Notes: generated by a model not told the origin, from the sequence alone. A DNA stretch of 64,000 bases from Tolypothrix bouteillei VB521301 (GCF_000760695.4 NZ_JHEG04000001.1:6764204-6828203), one strand, 5' to 3'; numbered from the stretch's first letter, positions 9,003 through 18,629 are shown. Numbers and translations are program-made.

Positions 9003-9908
9003 TTAGAGCTTTGCTGCTAACTCCCAAATCCAATCTTGTAAGATTGGATTGACCACTTCAGGAGCTTCGTCTTGCGGACAATGCCCAACCCCTTCTAACG
9101 GAATAAACTTTTGGACTTGTGGGTAATTAGCCAATTCTCTACCCAATTCTATGGGTTCCCAAGGGTCGGCTGCTCCCCATAGAATAATTGCAGGGCATGG
9201 GAGTTGAGGTAATAGGTCTTCCGGTAAGGGTCCGGTAGAATATGCAGTGAAGGCAAGGAATACTGCGACTGCACCGGGGTCTTGTGCGGGAGCCATTAAA
9301 ATATCTACGAGTTCTTCTGTCACTACCTCAGAATTAGCATAGGCTTTGAGGAGAATTTGCCGTACTGTTTTTGGTTTGGCAATTTGGTTGAAAAAGAAGT
9401 TTCCTATTGGTTGAATCGAGAGTATTTGTTGGAGTAGGGGTGCTCCAAAGCGACGATACCAGGGTAAAGCCATGCGTTTGCGATCGTGTAACAGTCGCAG
9501 GGAACAATTGAGCAAAGCAACTCCCAAAACTATTTCTGGATTATCCACTGCTGTTTGCATCACAACAATACAACCAACAGAGTTCCCAACTAAAAATGCT
9601 GGTTCGCCCACAACTTCATGGCAAAAATCCGCAATTTGCTGTCCCCAGGTTTCAAAAGTATAAGAAATTTTTTCGCCCGGTTTTGGTTTTGCAGAACTCC
9701 CAAAACCAATTAAATCAATCGCAAACACACGGCAATGTTCTGCCAATATAGGTATATTTTTTCGCCAGTGCCACCATGATGCGCCAAAGCCATGTACTAA
9801 AACAACAGCAGGTCCGGAGGTTCCCTGGGTTTGATAACAAATGGGAAATCCTTGCCATATCCAAGTTTTTGTTGATGTCAATGCTGAGGTAGAAGCAGAG
9901 GAGGTCAT
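9003..9908 (-). CDS. Alpha/beta fold hydrolase
   Basis: The 301 residues match an alpha/beta hydrolase. The oxyanion region is VHGFGASWWHW (about 38-48), the nucleophile elbow is GNSVG (Ser near 109), the acid is in WGAADPWEP, and the His is in GVGHCPQDEAP near the C terminus, so the triad looks complete. There is no signal peptide. Cyanobacteria have many such enzymes, some acting on chlorophyll or lipids; the substrate cannot be read from the sequence. The gene diverges from yebC across about 176 bp. Confidence 0.85.
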   Translation of the reverse strand: MTSSASTSALTSTKTWIWQGFPICYQTQGTSGPAVVLVHGFGASWWHWRKNIPILAEHCRVFAIDLIGFGSSAKPKPGEKISYTFETWGQQIADFCHEVVGEPAFLVGNSVGCIVVMQTAVDNPEIVLGVALLNCSLRLLHDRKRMALPWYRRFGAPLLQQILSIQPIGNFFFNQIAKPKTVRQILLKAYANSEVVTEELVDILMAPAQDPGAVAVFLAFTAYSTGPLPEDLLPQLPCPAIILWGAADPWEPIELGRELANYPQVQKFIPLEGVGHCPQDEAPEVVNPILQDWIWELAAKL

Positions 9909-10084
9909 GGGAATTGGGTTGTCAGTACAGAGAGGATATGTAGCCGTTTATAGCAGACTTTTCTGTCTTTATTTTGACGCAGTTAATGTGTAATGGCACT
10001 AGCTTTTTCATAAACAGAACTAGGCAAAGGATAAAATCAGGTTATATCCTCATATTGAAAAGCTTGTATTGATAGTTTCCGCAT

Positions 10085-10846
10085 ATGGCAGGACACAGTA
10101 AATGGGCAAATATTAAACGTCAAAAAGCAGTGGTAGACGCAAAAAAAGGTAAGACTTTTACCCAACTGTCACGTGCAATTATTGTAGCTGCGAGAAGTGG
10201 AGTCCCTGACCCTGCTGGTAATTTTCAATTACGTACTGCTATTGAAAAGGCAAAGGCAGCCGGGATACCCAATGATAATATCGAAAGAGCGATCGCCAAG
10301 GGTGCTGGTACGTTTGCAGGCGATAACTCTAGTTTAGAATCAATTCGCTATGAAGGATACGGTCCTCTTGGAGTTGCAGTTCTCATCGAAGCACTAACGG
10401 ACAATCGCAACCGAACTGCGGCTGACTTGCGTACCGCCTTTAGTAAAAATGGTGGAAACCTGGGTGAAACAGGTTGTGTCAGTTGGATGTTTTCTCAGAA
10501 AGGCGTTTGTACGGTACGGGGAGTTGTGGATGAAGAACAGCTTTTAGAAGCTTCCTTAGAGGGCGGTGCTGATACTTATGAGATGACTGAGGATAAAACA
10601 GCTGAGGTATTTACCGCAGTTCCAAATTTGGAAAGCCTCAGCCAAATTCTTAAAGACAAAGGTTTTCAAGTGAGTGATGTTGAATTGCGCTGGATTCCCG
10701 GTAATAACGTAGAAGTCACAGATTTAGATCAAGCGCGATCGCTTTTAAAGTTAATTGACTCTTTAGAAAGTTTAGATGACGTACAAAATGTTACCACTAA
10801 TTTTGATATGTCAGAAGAATTGATGACAGTTATGGCTAATGGTTAA
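10085..10846 (+). CDS. YebC/PmpR family protein (transcription or translation regulator)
   Basis: The 253 residues begin with [23 protein letters not shown], the family signature. [14 protein letters not shown] and the C-terminal dimer region ending in FDMSEELM are also typical. Family members bind DNA in some bacteria, and some have been shown to help ribosomes on difficult peptide motifs. The last codons (GCT AAT GGT TAA) belong to the TAATGGC heptamer tract that continues downstream, so the repeat reaches into the coding region. Confidence 0.95.
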   Translation: MAGHSKWANIKRQKAVVDAKKGKTFTQLSRAIIVAARSGVPDPAGNFQLRTAIEKAKAAGIPNDNIERAIAKGAGTFAGDNSSLESIRYEGYGPLGVAVLIEALTDNRNRTAADLRTAFSKNGGNLGETGCVSWMFSQKGVCTVRGVVDEEQLLEASLEGGADTYEMTEDKTAEVFTAVPNLESLSQILKDKGFQVSDVELRWIPGNNVEVTDLDQARSLLKLIDSLESLDDVQNVTTNFDMSEELMTVMANG

Positions 10847-11104
10847 TAGCTAATGGCTAATGGCTAATGGCTAATGGTGAGACCAGAGAAAGTAGGCGGG
10901 TTTCCCGCGCCCTGGGGACTGGCGAACCCGAAGGGCTAATGGCTAATGGCTAATGGCTAATGGCTAATGGCTAATGGCTAATGGTGAGACCAGAGAAAGT
11001 AGGCGGGTTTCCCGCGCCCTGGGGACTGGCGTATAGCCCTTGCGGGCATAGCTTCGCATCGCGAAGCGTCTCCGTAAGGAGATACCCGAAGGGCTAATGG
11101 CTAT
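10836..11104. repeat. TAATGGC heptamer array with a duplicated 49-bp element
   Basis: Runs of (TAATGGC)n occur at about 10836-10877 and 10937-10983. A 49-bp element beginning ggtgagaccagagaaagtag is repeated exactly at 10876-10924 and 10983-11031. The second copy is followed by a different insert (about 11032-11086) containing palindromic cttcgcatcgcgaag. The whole block is non-coding. Confidence 0.9.
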
Positions 11105-11114
11105 TAATCAGTAA

Positions 11115-11365
11115 CTATTTGCGGTTCTTTCTACGATCTTTTTCTAGCGGTGTTACGGGAGTATCAATCAAACTTCCGAAGTCTTCCATGATGACTGTTG
11201 GAGTCTCGATCTGCTCCTAGTACGCCCTAGACCTAAAACTGAGATGATTGTCGCAATATAAGGTAAAGAATCTTTCTCAGTTTCCTGGCTTTCTAAAACA
11301 ATTCGTACAACAAGTGAAGATTTTACTTCTTTTGCTGTCAAATATTCTATATAACATCTTTAACC
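11115..11365 (-). pseudogene. possible decayed coding remnant
   Basis: On the minus strand a frame reads through EYLTAKEVKSSLVVRIVL, then a second overlapping frame reads TPTVIMEDFGSLIDTPVTP and ends at a stop at 11115-11117. Together they look like a short gene with a frameshift and no clear start. This is a weak call from amino-acid appearance only. The rest of the 11118-11559 gap shows nothing else I can support. Confidence 0.25.
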
Positions 11366-11559
11366 AGTGAGTTATAACCAATCACTTATGGCATTTTGGA
11401 CAAGATTATGTGTAAGAAATTTTGAATTCAAGATATGTACTGGTAAATTATGAAAAAATTTGGTATCATGAAGCACCCACAATAAAAGTAAGCGTTCAGT
11501 TGCATCCCAATCCCTAAAAATTCGTGTCCAGGTTTGTAAACCACAGCGAGCGAACAACT

Positions 11560-13119
11560 ATGGAAATTATTAGATGTTATTGTCCAGAATCAGCAAATGA
11601 ACTGTTATCTAGCTATTCACATACACCTGTTAAATTGACTGGAAATTTTTTGACGCAGTTGCATTGGATGAAGCTATCTGGCAATGCTGCAAGGTATTTA
11701 TTGGCTGTAGCCTTAACTTTGTCTGTTCTCGGTGTGGTGGAACAAGCTCTAGCTGGTCAGAAAGTAGGTAGTGATGGACCTGAAGTTGCTAGCATACAAA
11801 GATGTTTAAAACAATTGGGGTATTTTAACGGTAAGGTCACGGGTAAATTTGCTTCCAAAACACGAGAAGCTGTTATTCGTTTCCAACAAGATAACAGGCT
11901 TCCGACTGTTGGGGTGGTAGGTAGTCAAACTCAACGGCTTCTGCGATCGCAGTGTCAAAGCAGAACTTCTGGAGGTCGTGTCAGTGAGGGTTTGCAACGG
12001 GGTAGCAGTGGTGCATCCGTCAGAAGATTGCAACAAGATTTACAACGTTTGGGGTATTTTAACGGTGCAATAACAGGTTATTTTGGCTCGGAAACAGAGC
12101 GAGCTGTCTCTCAATTTCAGCAATCTAATGGCATTAGCCCGGATGGTATTGTTGGTACGAGAACAGAAGAAGCTATTCGTGTCAGTTTAAACCAACCGAA
12201 TTACCCACCAAATCAACCCGATTATTATCCACCAAACCAACCGAATTACCCACCAAATCAACCCGATTACTATCCACCAAACCAACCGAATTACCCACCA
12301 AATCAACCCGATTACTATCCACCAAACCAACCGAATTACCCACCAAATCAACCCGATTATCCAAATAGCGCAGACAGTTCCTATTTAAAACAGGGTGATT
12401 CCGGTCAACAAGTTAGAAAATTGCAAGATGACTTGCAGCAATTGGGCTATTTTCGTGCAAATCCTACGGGATATTATGGTCCCACGACTCAGGAAGCTGT
12501 CGAACGTTTCCAACAAAATTATGGGCTGACACGCAATGGTGTTGCTGACTCACAAACCCTAGCCAGAATATCAGATGCTTTGATAGGAGGAACAAATTCG
12601 ACCAATTCTAATTGTTCGGTTAATCAAGGTGATATCTGTTTGGGTGAAAGGAGCCAACGTGTTGAAATCGTGCAACGGCGTTTGCAGGATTTAGGATTGT
12701 TTCAAGGTCGAATCACAAACTATTACGGTTCGGCAACTAGGAATGCTGTAGCTCAATTTCAAAGAAGTCGCGGACTAGAAGCTAACGGAATTGTAAATTA
12801 TCAAACTTGGCAAGCCTTGAGATTGGATGATCTCGGAGGTAACCCAGGTAATACATCTGGGTATCCCGATTTTCCCGGTAATACAGGAAATCCTCCTGAA
12901 TGGTCTCCCGGACGTGAAAATCGCTATGTGGTCATTGTACCAATTCGCAGTTACGACACTTTAAGCAGAGTGCGTCAGTACGTACCGTCTGCTTTTCAAG
13001 CAGACTCGCGACTGGGTACTTATGTCAATGCCGGACAGTATAGCAGTCGTTCTGAAGCAGAAAAACAGTCGGAATATTTGCGCTCTCAGGGTCTAGATGC
13101 AAGAGTTGAATATTTTTGA
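11560..13119 (+). CDS. Peptidoglycan-binding protein with four PG_binding_1 domains
   Basis: I chose the ATG at 11560; GTG at 11524 is in frame upstream. The product is about 519 residues. After a hydrophobic stretch near residues 45-65, possibly an export signal, come two PG_binding_1 domains (LKQLGYFNGKVTGKF and LQRLGYFNGAITGYF cores), a Pro/Asn/Tyr-rich linker of four 15-residue repeats (unit PNQPNYPPNQPDYYP), two more PG_binding_1 domains, and a C-terminal region resembling a SPOR-like domain (RSEAEKQSEYLRSQGLDARVEYF end). It likely binds the cell wall; no catalytic domain is visible. Confidence 0.88.
   Translation: MEIIRCYCPESANELLSSYSHTPVKLTGNFLTQLHWMKLSGNAARYLLAVALTLSVLGVVEQALAGQKVGSDGPEVASIQRCLKQLGYFNGKVTGKFASKTREAVIRFQQDNRLPTVGVVGSQTQRLLRSQCQSRTSGGRVSEGLQRGSSGASVRRLQQDLQRLGYFNGAITGYFGSETERAVSQFQQSNGISPDGIVGTRTEEAIRVSLNQPNYPPNQPDYYPPNQPNYPPNQPDYYPPNQPNYPPNQPDYYPPNQPNYPPNQPDYPNSADSSYLKQGDSGQQVRKLQDDLQQLGYFRANPTGYYGPTTQEAVERFQQNYGLTRNGVADSQTLARISDALIGGTNSTNSNCSVNQGDICLGERSQRVEIVQRRLQDLGLFQGRITNYYGSATRNAVAQFQRSRGLEANGIVNYQTWQALRLDDLGGNPGNTSGYPDFPGNTGNPPEWSPGRENRYVVIVPIRSYDTLSRVRQYVPSAFQADSRLGTYVNAGQYSSRSEAEKQSEYLRSQGLDARVEYF
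12188..12361 (+). repeat. 45-bp in-frame tandem repeat, about four copies
   Basis: The unit encodes PNQPNYPPNQPDYYP. Copies are almost identical at the DNA level and the last lacks one Tyr codon. Near identity suggests recent expansion by slippage or unequal recombination. An open frame on the opposite strand over the same bases is an artefact of the repeat. Confidence 0.92.
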
Positions 13120-13277
13120 GCGGTGACAAGCAATCGGTAAATCTTCTTTATTGAAAGTATTTTCTCTTTCAAGAGAAAGATGTATTGCCCTGCAAAAATA
13201 ATGTTTAAATAAAGAGGTTTAAATTTTTAAAAAGAAGATTTTGTCAAGCTTCCATCACAAAAGTGTAGGGGTGCAAA

Positions 13278-13712
13278 ATGCTATCAGAGAAAGAAGCGAT
13301 CGGGATACTTGAAGAAAATAATATGAAGCCCAGTACATTTCAACAACAAGGACAAAAGAGGCTCGTTGCCAAACTGACTAATGGGTATTCATTTATTATC
13401 AAAAAAGATGAGTCAATGCCCGGTTATCTATGTGCTTATCTCAACTCTAATAGAAATGGAGATTTAATGATCTGGAAGAGAATTGACAGAAATTCTTTGC
13501 TCTTAGCAATTAAAAGCGTACACGAATTTCTAGGAATTCAGCCTCAATGGAAAGTGGAAAGCGATCGTTTAATGACTCCTGTAACTTTTGCGTTTTTATC
13601 TTTACTTATCAGTACGGGATATCTCTTTGGTAGCAAGCTAGCTTACTGCAATGCCCAGAACTCAGATATGTATTTGTCTCAACCCGAACACATATCAGTT
13701 ATTAGCGAGTGA
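13278..13712 (+). CDS. Hypothetical protein with one C-terminal membrane segment
   Basis: The 144-residue frame starts at an ATG preceded by AGGGG. The first 90 residues are soluble, with mixed charge and a WKRIDRNSLLLAIKSVHEFLG segment. Residues about 95-115 (VTFAFLSLLISTGYLFG) look like a membrane helix. I do not recognise the family. A MITE-like repeat lies immediately downstream. Confidence 0.6.
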   Translation: MLSEKEAIGILEENNMKPSTFQQQGQKRLVAKLTNGYSFIIKKDESMPGYLCAYLNSNRNGDLMIWKRIDRNSLLLAIKSVHEFLGIQPQWKVESDRLMTPVTFAFLSLLISTGYLFGSKLAYCNAQNSDMYLSQPEHISVISE

Positions 13713-13735
13713 GACTTAGAAGAAAATTTATCAAC

Positions 13736-13857
13736 GTAGGTTGGGTTGAGGCTTTGCGAAACCCAACCTATTCGTCCAATGTTGACCAACAAATTTGCCA
13801 CGATGTTGACCAACAACTTCGGCACAACGTTGGGTTTCGTTCCTCAACCTAACCTAC
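13736..13857. mobile_element. MITE-like palindromic element
   Basis: Left end GTAGGTTGGGTTGAGG and right end (reverse complement) GTAGGTTAGGTTGAGG form terminal inverted repeats that extend, with small gaps, to GAAACCCAAC on each side, about 30 bp in all. The 122-bp element encodes nothing and also holds two direct copies of GTTGACCAACAA. It ends exactly at the base next to the flv1 stop codon. Confidence 0.8.
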
Positions 13858-15570
13858 TTAATAATGACTGCCTGATTTGCGATGGTGTACTGCGGTTATT
13901 CCCTCGTTATCTAGTAGCTTACCATCTTTGACAACTGCGTAAATCAGCCAGTGATCGCCGCATTCCATACGGTTTGTGACAGTACACTCCATATATGCAA
14001 GTGCATCAGTCAAAATTGAACAACCATTTTCAGCTTCTTCTGTTGCAACATCAACAAATCGGTTTTGTCCGGGAGTAAAGGGTTTTAAGAAGTGCTTCAT
14101 TAAACCCAAGTGATTGCCTTCTTTTAAAACATTGAGCACGAATTTGTTGCCAGAGTGCGTCAGTGATTCCACAGCACGGTCTTTAGCTACTGCAATGGTT
14201 AACGCCGGGGGATTAAAGCTTGCTTGAGAGACCCAAGAAGCTAACATGGCACTGGAGATATCGCCTTGCTTGGCTGTCAATACGCACAGCGAGCCTACAA
14301 TTCTACCAACAGCTTGTTCTGTTGTTGTAGCAGGTACACTTTGCGCTCTGACTTTTTTGGCTTTTTTGAGTGCTTGAGCAAAGTCGGTTCCTGCTTCTTC
14401 ACACATTTGTAAGGTGGTATCATCTGGTTTGAACTTGACTCGGATGGTTTCAAAACCAAAACGATAACCTGCGTCCTTCAACTTATCTTCTAGGAAATCG
14501 ACTGCTTCCCCACTCCAACCAAAAGAACCAAACACCCCAGCAAGTTTGTTGTTTGTTACAGTTGAGAGAACAATCCCCAAAGCTGTTTGAACTGGTGTTG
14601 GTGCATGACCGCCTAAAGTTGGGGAACCTATGACAAAACCAGATGCTTTTTCCAAAGCCATCCGGATTTCCTCTGGTTCGGCAACTTCACAATTTATTGA
14701 TTCTACCCCAACACCTGCTTTGGTGATACCGCGAGCGATCGCTTGGGCTAAAGTTGCCGTATTCCCGTAAGCAGAAGCATAAATCAATGCAACAGAAGTA
14801 TCCTGAGATGTTTGCTGTTGGCTCCACTGCTGGTAAGCCTTTGTCAGCTCGAGCAAGCCATAGCGTACCAAAGGACCGTGTCCGGTTGCATACACTCTCA
14901 CGGGAAACTCAGAAAGTTTTTCCAACGCTGTCTCAATCTGACGGGCATGAGGAGCCATTAAGCAATCATAGTAATAGCGTCGATCTTCTTGAAATATCTC
15001 CCAACCCTCATCAAACACTTGATCGCCACAAATATGCGCTCCAAATAGCTTATCGGTATAGAGAATTTCTGTTTGTGGATCGTAAGTACAGAGTTGATCT
15101 GGATAGCGAGGGTTAGGAGTAGGAATGAATTGTAAAAGATGCCCTTTCCCTAAATCGAGAGTATCTTCCCCTCGCATAACCAGAACTGGTAAATCTGGGT
15201 TTTCCAACGCACCTCGCAAATTGATGGCTCCTGGGTTAGAACAAACAAAGGTAATTTGAGGTGCAATTTCAAGCATCGCTTTTAAAGTTGCTGCACGGTT
15301 GGGATTCACATGACCCAGAATTACGTAATCAACAGATTGCAAATCAAACCGTTTCTGCACCGCATCCAGATAAATTTCTGTGAATGTTTCACCAGGAGGA
15401 TCGATAAGGGCAGTTTTATCTCCTTTGATTAAATAGGAATTAGCTGTTGTACCCTTTGCCAGCGCATATTCAATTTCAAATCTCAGGCGAGTCCAACTGC
15501 GAGAACGGAGTACAGTGGTATCTGTAGCGATGGGCAGAACTTGAACGTCACGGGGTTTTGTGGAGGTCAT
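13858..15570 (-). CDS. flv1: Flavodiiron protein, Flv1 type (diflavin flavoprotein)
   Basis: The 570 residues have three parts: a metallo-beta-lactamase-like domain (1-250), a flavodoxin-like domain (about 260-400, SAYGNTATLAQAI), and a flavin reductase-like domain (about 425-570, SSAMLASWVSQASF). This is the cyanobacterial class C layout. At the canonical HxExDH iron-ligand motif the sequence reads GHVNPNRAA, so the ligands are lost, as known for Flv1. Flv1 works with Flv3 to reduce O2 to water using photosynthetic electrons. It lies 90 bp downstream of flv3 on the same strand. Whether this is the vegetative (A) or heterocyst (B) paralogue cannot be decided here. Confidence 0.92.
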   Translation of the reverse strand: MTSTKPRDVQVLPIATDTTVLRSRSWTRLRFEIEYALAKGTTANSYLIKGDKTALIDPPGETFTEIYLDAVQKRFDLQSVDYVILGHVNPNRAATLKAMLEIAPQITFVCSNPGAINLRGALENPDLPVLVMRGEDTLDLGKGHLLQFIPTPNPRYPDQLCTYDPQTEILYTDKLFGAHICGDQVFDEGWEIFQEDRRYYYDCLMAPHARQIETALEKLSEFPVRVYATGHGPLVRYGLLELTKAYQQWSQQQTSQDTSVALIYASAYGNTATLAQAIARGITKAGVGVESINCEVAEPEEIRMALEKASGFVIGSPTLGGHAPTPVQTALGIVLSTVTNNKLAGVFGSFGWSGEAVDFLEDKLKDAGYRFGFETIRVKFKPDDTTLQMCEEAGTDFAQALKKAKKVRAQSVPATTTEQAVGRIVGSLCVLTAKQGDISSAMLASWVSQASFNPPALTIAVAKDRAVESLTHSGNKFVLNVLKEGNHLGLMKHFLKPFTPGQNRFVDVATEEAENGCSILTDALAYMECTVTNRMECGDHWLIYAVVKDGKLLDNEGITAVHHRKSGSHY

Positions 15571-15660
15571 AGCGATTTTAGATACGTGGATTTTAGATTG
15601 GAGATTGGGGAGAGGGGGTAGACAAGGAAGAAACTTCTATCTTGTCCCCCTTGTCCCTAA

Positions 15661-17385
15661 TTAATAGTGATTGCCAACCTTACGATGGTGGACGGCGGTA
15701 AGGGCTTCTGCTTTGCTCACCCGTCCTGCGTAAACCGTGCTGTATACAATCCAGTGATCGCCACCATCCATTCTGCTTAACACTTCGCATTCCATATATG
15801 CCAAAGCTTCTGCGAGGATGGGTGCTCCATTTTCCGCTGCTTGGGTTTTGACTCCTTCAAAACGGTCGGCTCCTGGAGCAAATCGTTTGAGGAAGTGCTT
15901 CATCAGGCGCTGGTAGTTGTTTTCTTCTAGGACGTTAAGTACAAACTTATCCCCCACTTGCATGAGTGATTCAATTGCCCTGTCTTTAGCAACTGCTATT
16001 GTGATACCTATCGGTTTGAAACTGGCTTGGCTTACCCAAGAAGCTAACATGGCACTGGATACATCACCCTTTTTCGCAGTGATAATATAAAGCCCGCCAC
16101 TGATTCTCCCTAAAGCTTTGTCGAGGTCAGCACCTAAAGATTTCATCTGCTTGATGCTGCGATCGCGTGTCACCCATTGTCCCAAGTCTGTTCCAGCCTC
16201 TTCACAAAGCTTGTAGGTGTTTTCTGCGGGCGTTTGTTTAATCCGAATGGCTGGGAAGGCGGTTGTTAAACCTAAATTCCGAAATTTACTGAGTAACGGA
16301 TCGATTGGTTCGTCATCTCCACCGCCTGACTCAAAAATGCCTACCGCTTGTTTTTCATTAGCAGAACCTAAGATCGTACTGAGAGCACCTTGAAGCTGAC
16401 TGACATCTGAAGCTGGGGGCATTCCAACGGCAATTCCCGCACAGCGACTCACAAGCTCTCGCAATTCTACCAAGTCACCAACAGAGCGTAGATCTACCAG
16501 TTCCACCGCAACGCCTGTTTTTGTAATCCCTAAAGCTATTGCTTGAGCCAGACGATAACTGTAACCGTAATCGGATATGTAAAAGACCCCAACTGTTGTT
16601 TCTGCTTTAGTTTGTGTTTGGCTCCAATTACGGTAGCGTCCGGTTAATTCTTCAACATTATGATATAATAAGGGACCGTGACCCGTGGCAATTAAATTAA
16701 TCTTTTCCAGTTCAGCCATGCGCTTGAGAGCAGATAAGACCGAACGGGCGTTAGGAGCCATTAAGCACTCGTAGTAATATTCAAAATCAGCTTCAATCGC
16801 TTTTAGATCTTCGTCATAAGTACTGTCCGAGCAGTAGTGCAATCCAAAAGCATCGCAAGTGAAGAGAGTTTGGGTTTTGCGGTCAAATGTAAAGATGGTG
16901 TCGGGCCAGTGTAAATTGGGTGCAATCACAAATTCTAGTTCGTGTCCGTTGCCCAAATCCAAGCGATCGCCATTTTTCACAATTTGCCGTTTGAAAGGCT
17001 GATGCACCAAATTTTCGAGAAATTGAATAGCAACTTTAGAACCAACAACCGTAATATTTGGAGCTAGTTGTAAAACATCTTTAACTAAACCACTGTGGTC
17101 TGGCTCGGTATGACTGATAATTAAATAACTGATATCGGTGGGATTGACCAAACCCTTGAGGGTATCTAAAAACAGTTGGCGAAACTTTTCGTGAGAAGTA
17201 TCTACCAACGCTGTTTGCTCGCCGCGTATGAGGAATGAGTTGTAGGTAGTTCCATTTTGCAGCCCGAACTCAATATCAAAGCGGTCTCTATCCCAATCCA
17301 GAGAGCGAATTGCTGTTGTGTCGGAAGCAATATCGACAACCTGCATGGTTAGCCTTTTGTTAGTTTTTTCAGTGAGTGCTACCAT
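15661..17385 (-). CDS. flv3: Flavodiiron protein, Flv3 type (diflavin flavoprotein)
   Basis: The 574-residue protein has the same three-domain layout as its neighbour: beta-lactamase-like, flavodoxin-like and flavin reductase-like. It keeps the canonical diiron motif SHTEPDHSG (His-x-Glu-x-Asp-His). DTTAIRSLDWDRDRFDIEFG and NTAYNSF-like NGTTYNSF are typical of Flv3. A strong ribosome site, AGGAGGGG, lies at about 17391-17398 and supports the start at 17385. It is upstream of flv1 and likely co-transcribed, giving the Flv1/Flv3 pair used for light-dependent O2 reduction. Confidence 0.94.
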   Translation of the reverse strand: MVALTEKTNKRLTMQVVDIASDTTAIRSLDWDRDRFDIEFGLQNGTTYNSFLIRGEQTALVDTSHEKFRQLFLDTLKGLVNPTDISYLIISHTEPDHSGLVKDVLQLAPNITVVGSKVAIQFLENLVHQPFKRQIVKNGDRLDLGNGHELEFVIAPNLHWPDTIFTFDRKTQTLFTCDAFGLHYCSDSTYDEDLKAIEADFEYYYECLMAPNARSVLSALKRMAELEKINLIATGHGPLLYHNVEELTGRYRNWSQTQTKAETTVGVFYISDYGYSYRLAQAIALGITKTGVAVELVDLRSVGDLVELRELVSRCAGIAVGMPPASDVSQLQGALSTILGSANEKQAVGIFESGGGDDEPIDPLLSKFRNLGLTTAFPAIRIKQTPAENTYKLCEEAGTDLGQWVTRDRSIKQMKSLGADLDKALGRISGGLYIITAKKGDVSSAMLASWVSQASFKPIGITIAVAKDRAIESLMQVGDKFVLNVLEENNYQRLMKHFLKRFAPGADRFEGVKTQAAENGAPILAEALAYMECEVLSRMDGGDHWIVYSTVYAGRVSKAEALTAVHHRKVGNHY

Positions 17386-17630
17386 ATATCCCCTCCTAAG
17401 AGAATGAGTATTTATTACTCTTTTTCTATTGTGACACGAGTTTTTTGTAACGTTTTATTAAAAATTCTATAATTTGGTTAAAAAAACTCTAAGGAAAGGG
17501 TCGGGGGTTAGCGAAAGATAGGAAATAGGTAATTTCCAGGCTGTGTTTTCACACAACTCGTTTAGTCTCGTAATTTTTAGATCTCCCCCAACCCCCAACC
17601 CCTCACCCCCAATTCGGTCAAAAAAACAGA

Positions 17631-18434
17631 ATGACAGACAGTACTTTGTGGCTAGGATTGACGATCGGAAATTCCCGACTGCATTGGGCGTGGTTGAAAG
17701 GCAAATCGCGCATTTGTGCTTGGGACACAGAACATTTGCCACAAAAAGTTATACATCAACTATCTAACTGTAAAACATTAGAGGACTTCATTACCCATTT
17801 TCCCACCTCCCCCTCCTCCCCTCCCCCTCTCTCCCCCTCCTACCCTCCCCCCCTTCTCCTAGCTTCCGTGGTTCCGAGTCAAACACAACTGTGGGAATCT
17901 TACCCAAATGTTCGCGTCATCACCTTAGACCACATCCCCTTACAAGGTCTTTATCCTACATTAGGAGTCGATCGCGCCTTAGCTTTGTGGGGTGCGGGCG
18001 AGAAATGGGGTTTTCCCATGTTAGCGATCGATGCGGGAACTGCACTGACTTTTACAGGTGCAGATGCTAACAAATGTTTAGTTGGCGGTGCTATTCTTCC
18101 TGGGTTGGGTCTGCAGCTTGCAACTCTTGCTCAAAAAACCGGACAATTGCCAGTGGTTGAACTACAAAAGCATCTTCCACAAAGGTTTGCTTTAAAAACC
18201 GAAGAAGCCATACAAAGTGGAGTTGTCTACACTCTGGTTGCTGGAATCAAAGACTTTGTTGAGGCGTGGTGGCGGGATTATCCTGAAGGGAAGATTGCAA
18301 TTACAGGAGGCGATCGCACTTTGTTAGTCAATTATTTGCAAGCACGATTTCCTGCGATCGCAGCACGTTTCTACGTGGAACAGAATTTGATTTTTTGGGG
18401 AATGCAAGCACTACTGACTGGAATGTATGAGTAA
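17631..18434 (+). CDS. coaX: Type III pantothenate kinase
   Basis: This enzyme phosphorylates pantothenate in the first step of coenzyme A synthesis. The 267 residues show the phosphate-binding segment [11 protein letters not shown] at the N terminus, [11 protein letters not shown], the DAGTALTFT motif, [11 protein letters not shown], and ITGGDRTLL toward the C terminus. Residues about 56-78 are Pro/Ser-rich ([15 protein letters not shown]) and are encoded by an interspersed pyrimidine-rich repeat; this is probably a surface linker. The gene diverges from flv3. Confidence 0.92.
   Translation: MTDSTLWLGLTIGNSRLHWAWLKGKSRICAWDTEHLPQKVIHQLSNCKTLEDFITHFPTSPSSPPPLSPSYPPPLLLASVVPSQTQLWESYPNVRVITLDHIPLQGLYPTLGVDRALALWGAGEKWGFPMLAIDAGTALTFTGADANKCLVGGAILPGLGLQLATLAQKTGQLPVVELQKHLPQRFALKTEEAIQSGVVYTLVAGIKDFVEAWWRDYPEGKIAITGGDRTLLVNYLQARFPAIAARFYVEQNLIFWGMQALLTGMYE
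17795..17862. repeat. pyrimidine-rich repeat inside coaX
   Basis: A run of CCCCTCC/CCCCTCTCC-type units is read in frame as Ser/Pro-rich sequence. Similar C/T-rich tracts occur between genes at about 3815-3885, 23995-24060 and 25978-26040. Confidence 0.7.
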
Positions 18435-18629
18435 ACGACGAGTATAGAAAGTTCTTAGAGGTTGTTTGAGAAGTAGTTATCTGTGATTTTAGGCACTCAG
18501 TGCTCCCCCTGCCCCCCTTAAACAAAGCTGCGGTGGTGTACACAAGTCTCCTAAAATGCCTTCTAGCAGTTTCGATCCCCCCTAGCCCCCCTTAAAAAGG
18601 GGGGAAAATACTCTTAATGATATGACTTG

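Noticed and set aside
12182-12364. Open frame on the minus strand coding for regular DLVGNSVGL repeats
   Set aside because: It is the antisense of the 45-bp tandem repeat in the peptidoglycan-binding gene; a 45-bp unit keeps all frames regular, so an open antisense frame is expected by chance.
17467-17742. Minus-strand frame overlapping the start of coaX
   Set aside because: It overlaps a well-supported gene and is partly coded by a C/T-rich repeat (LTPDPFLRVF-type text is repeat-derived).
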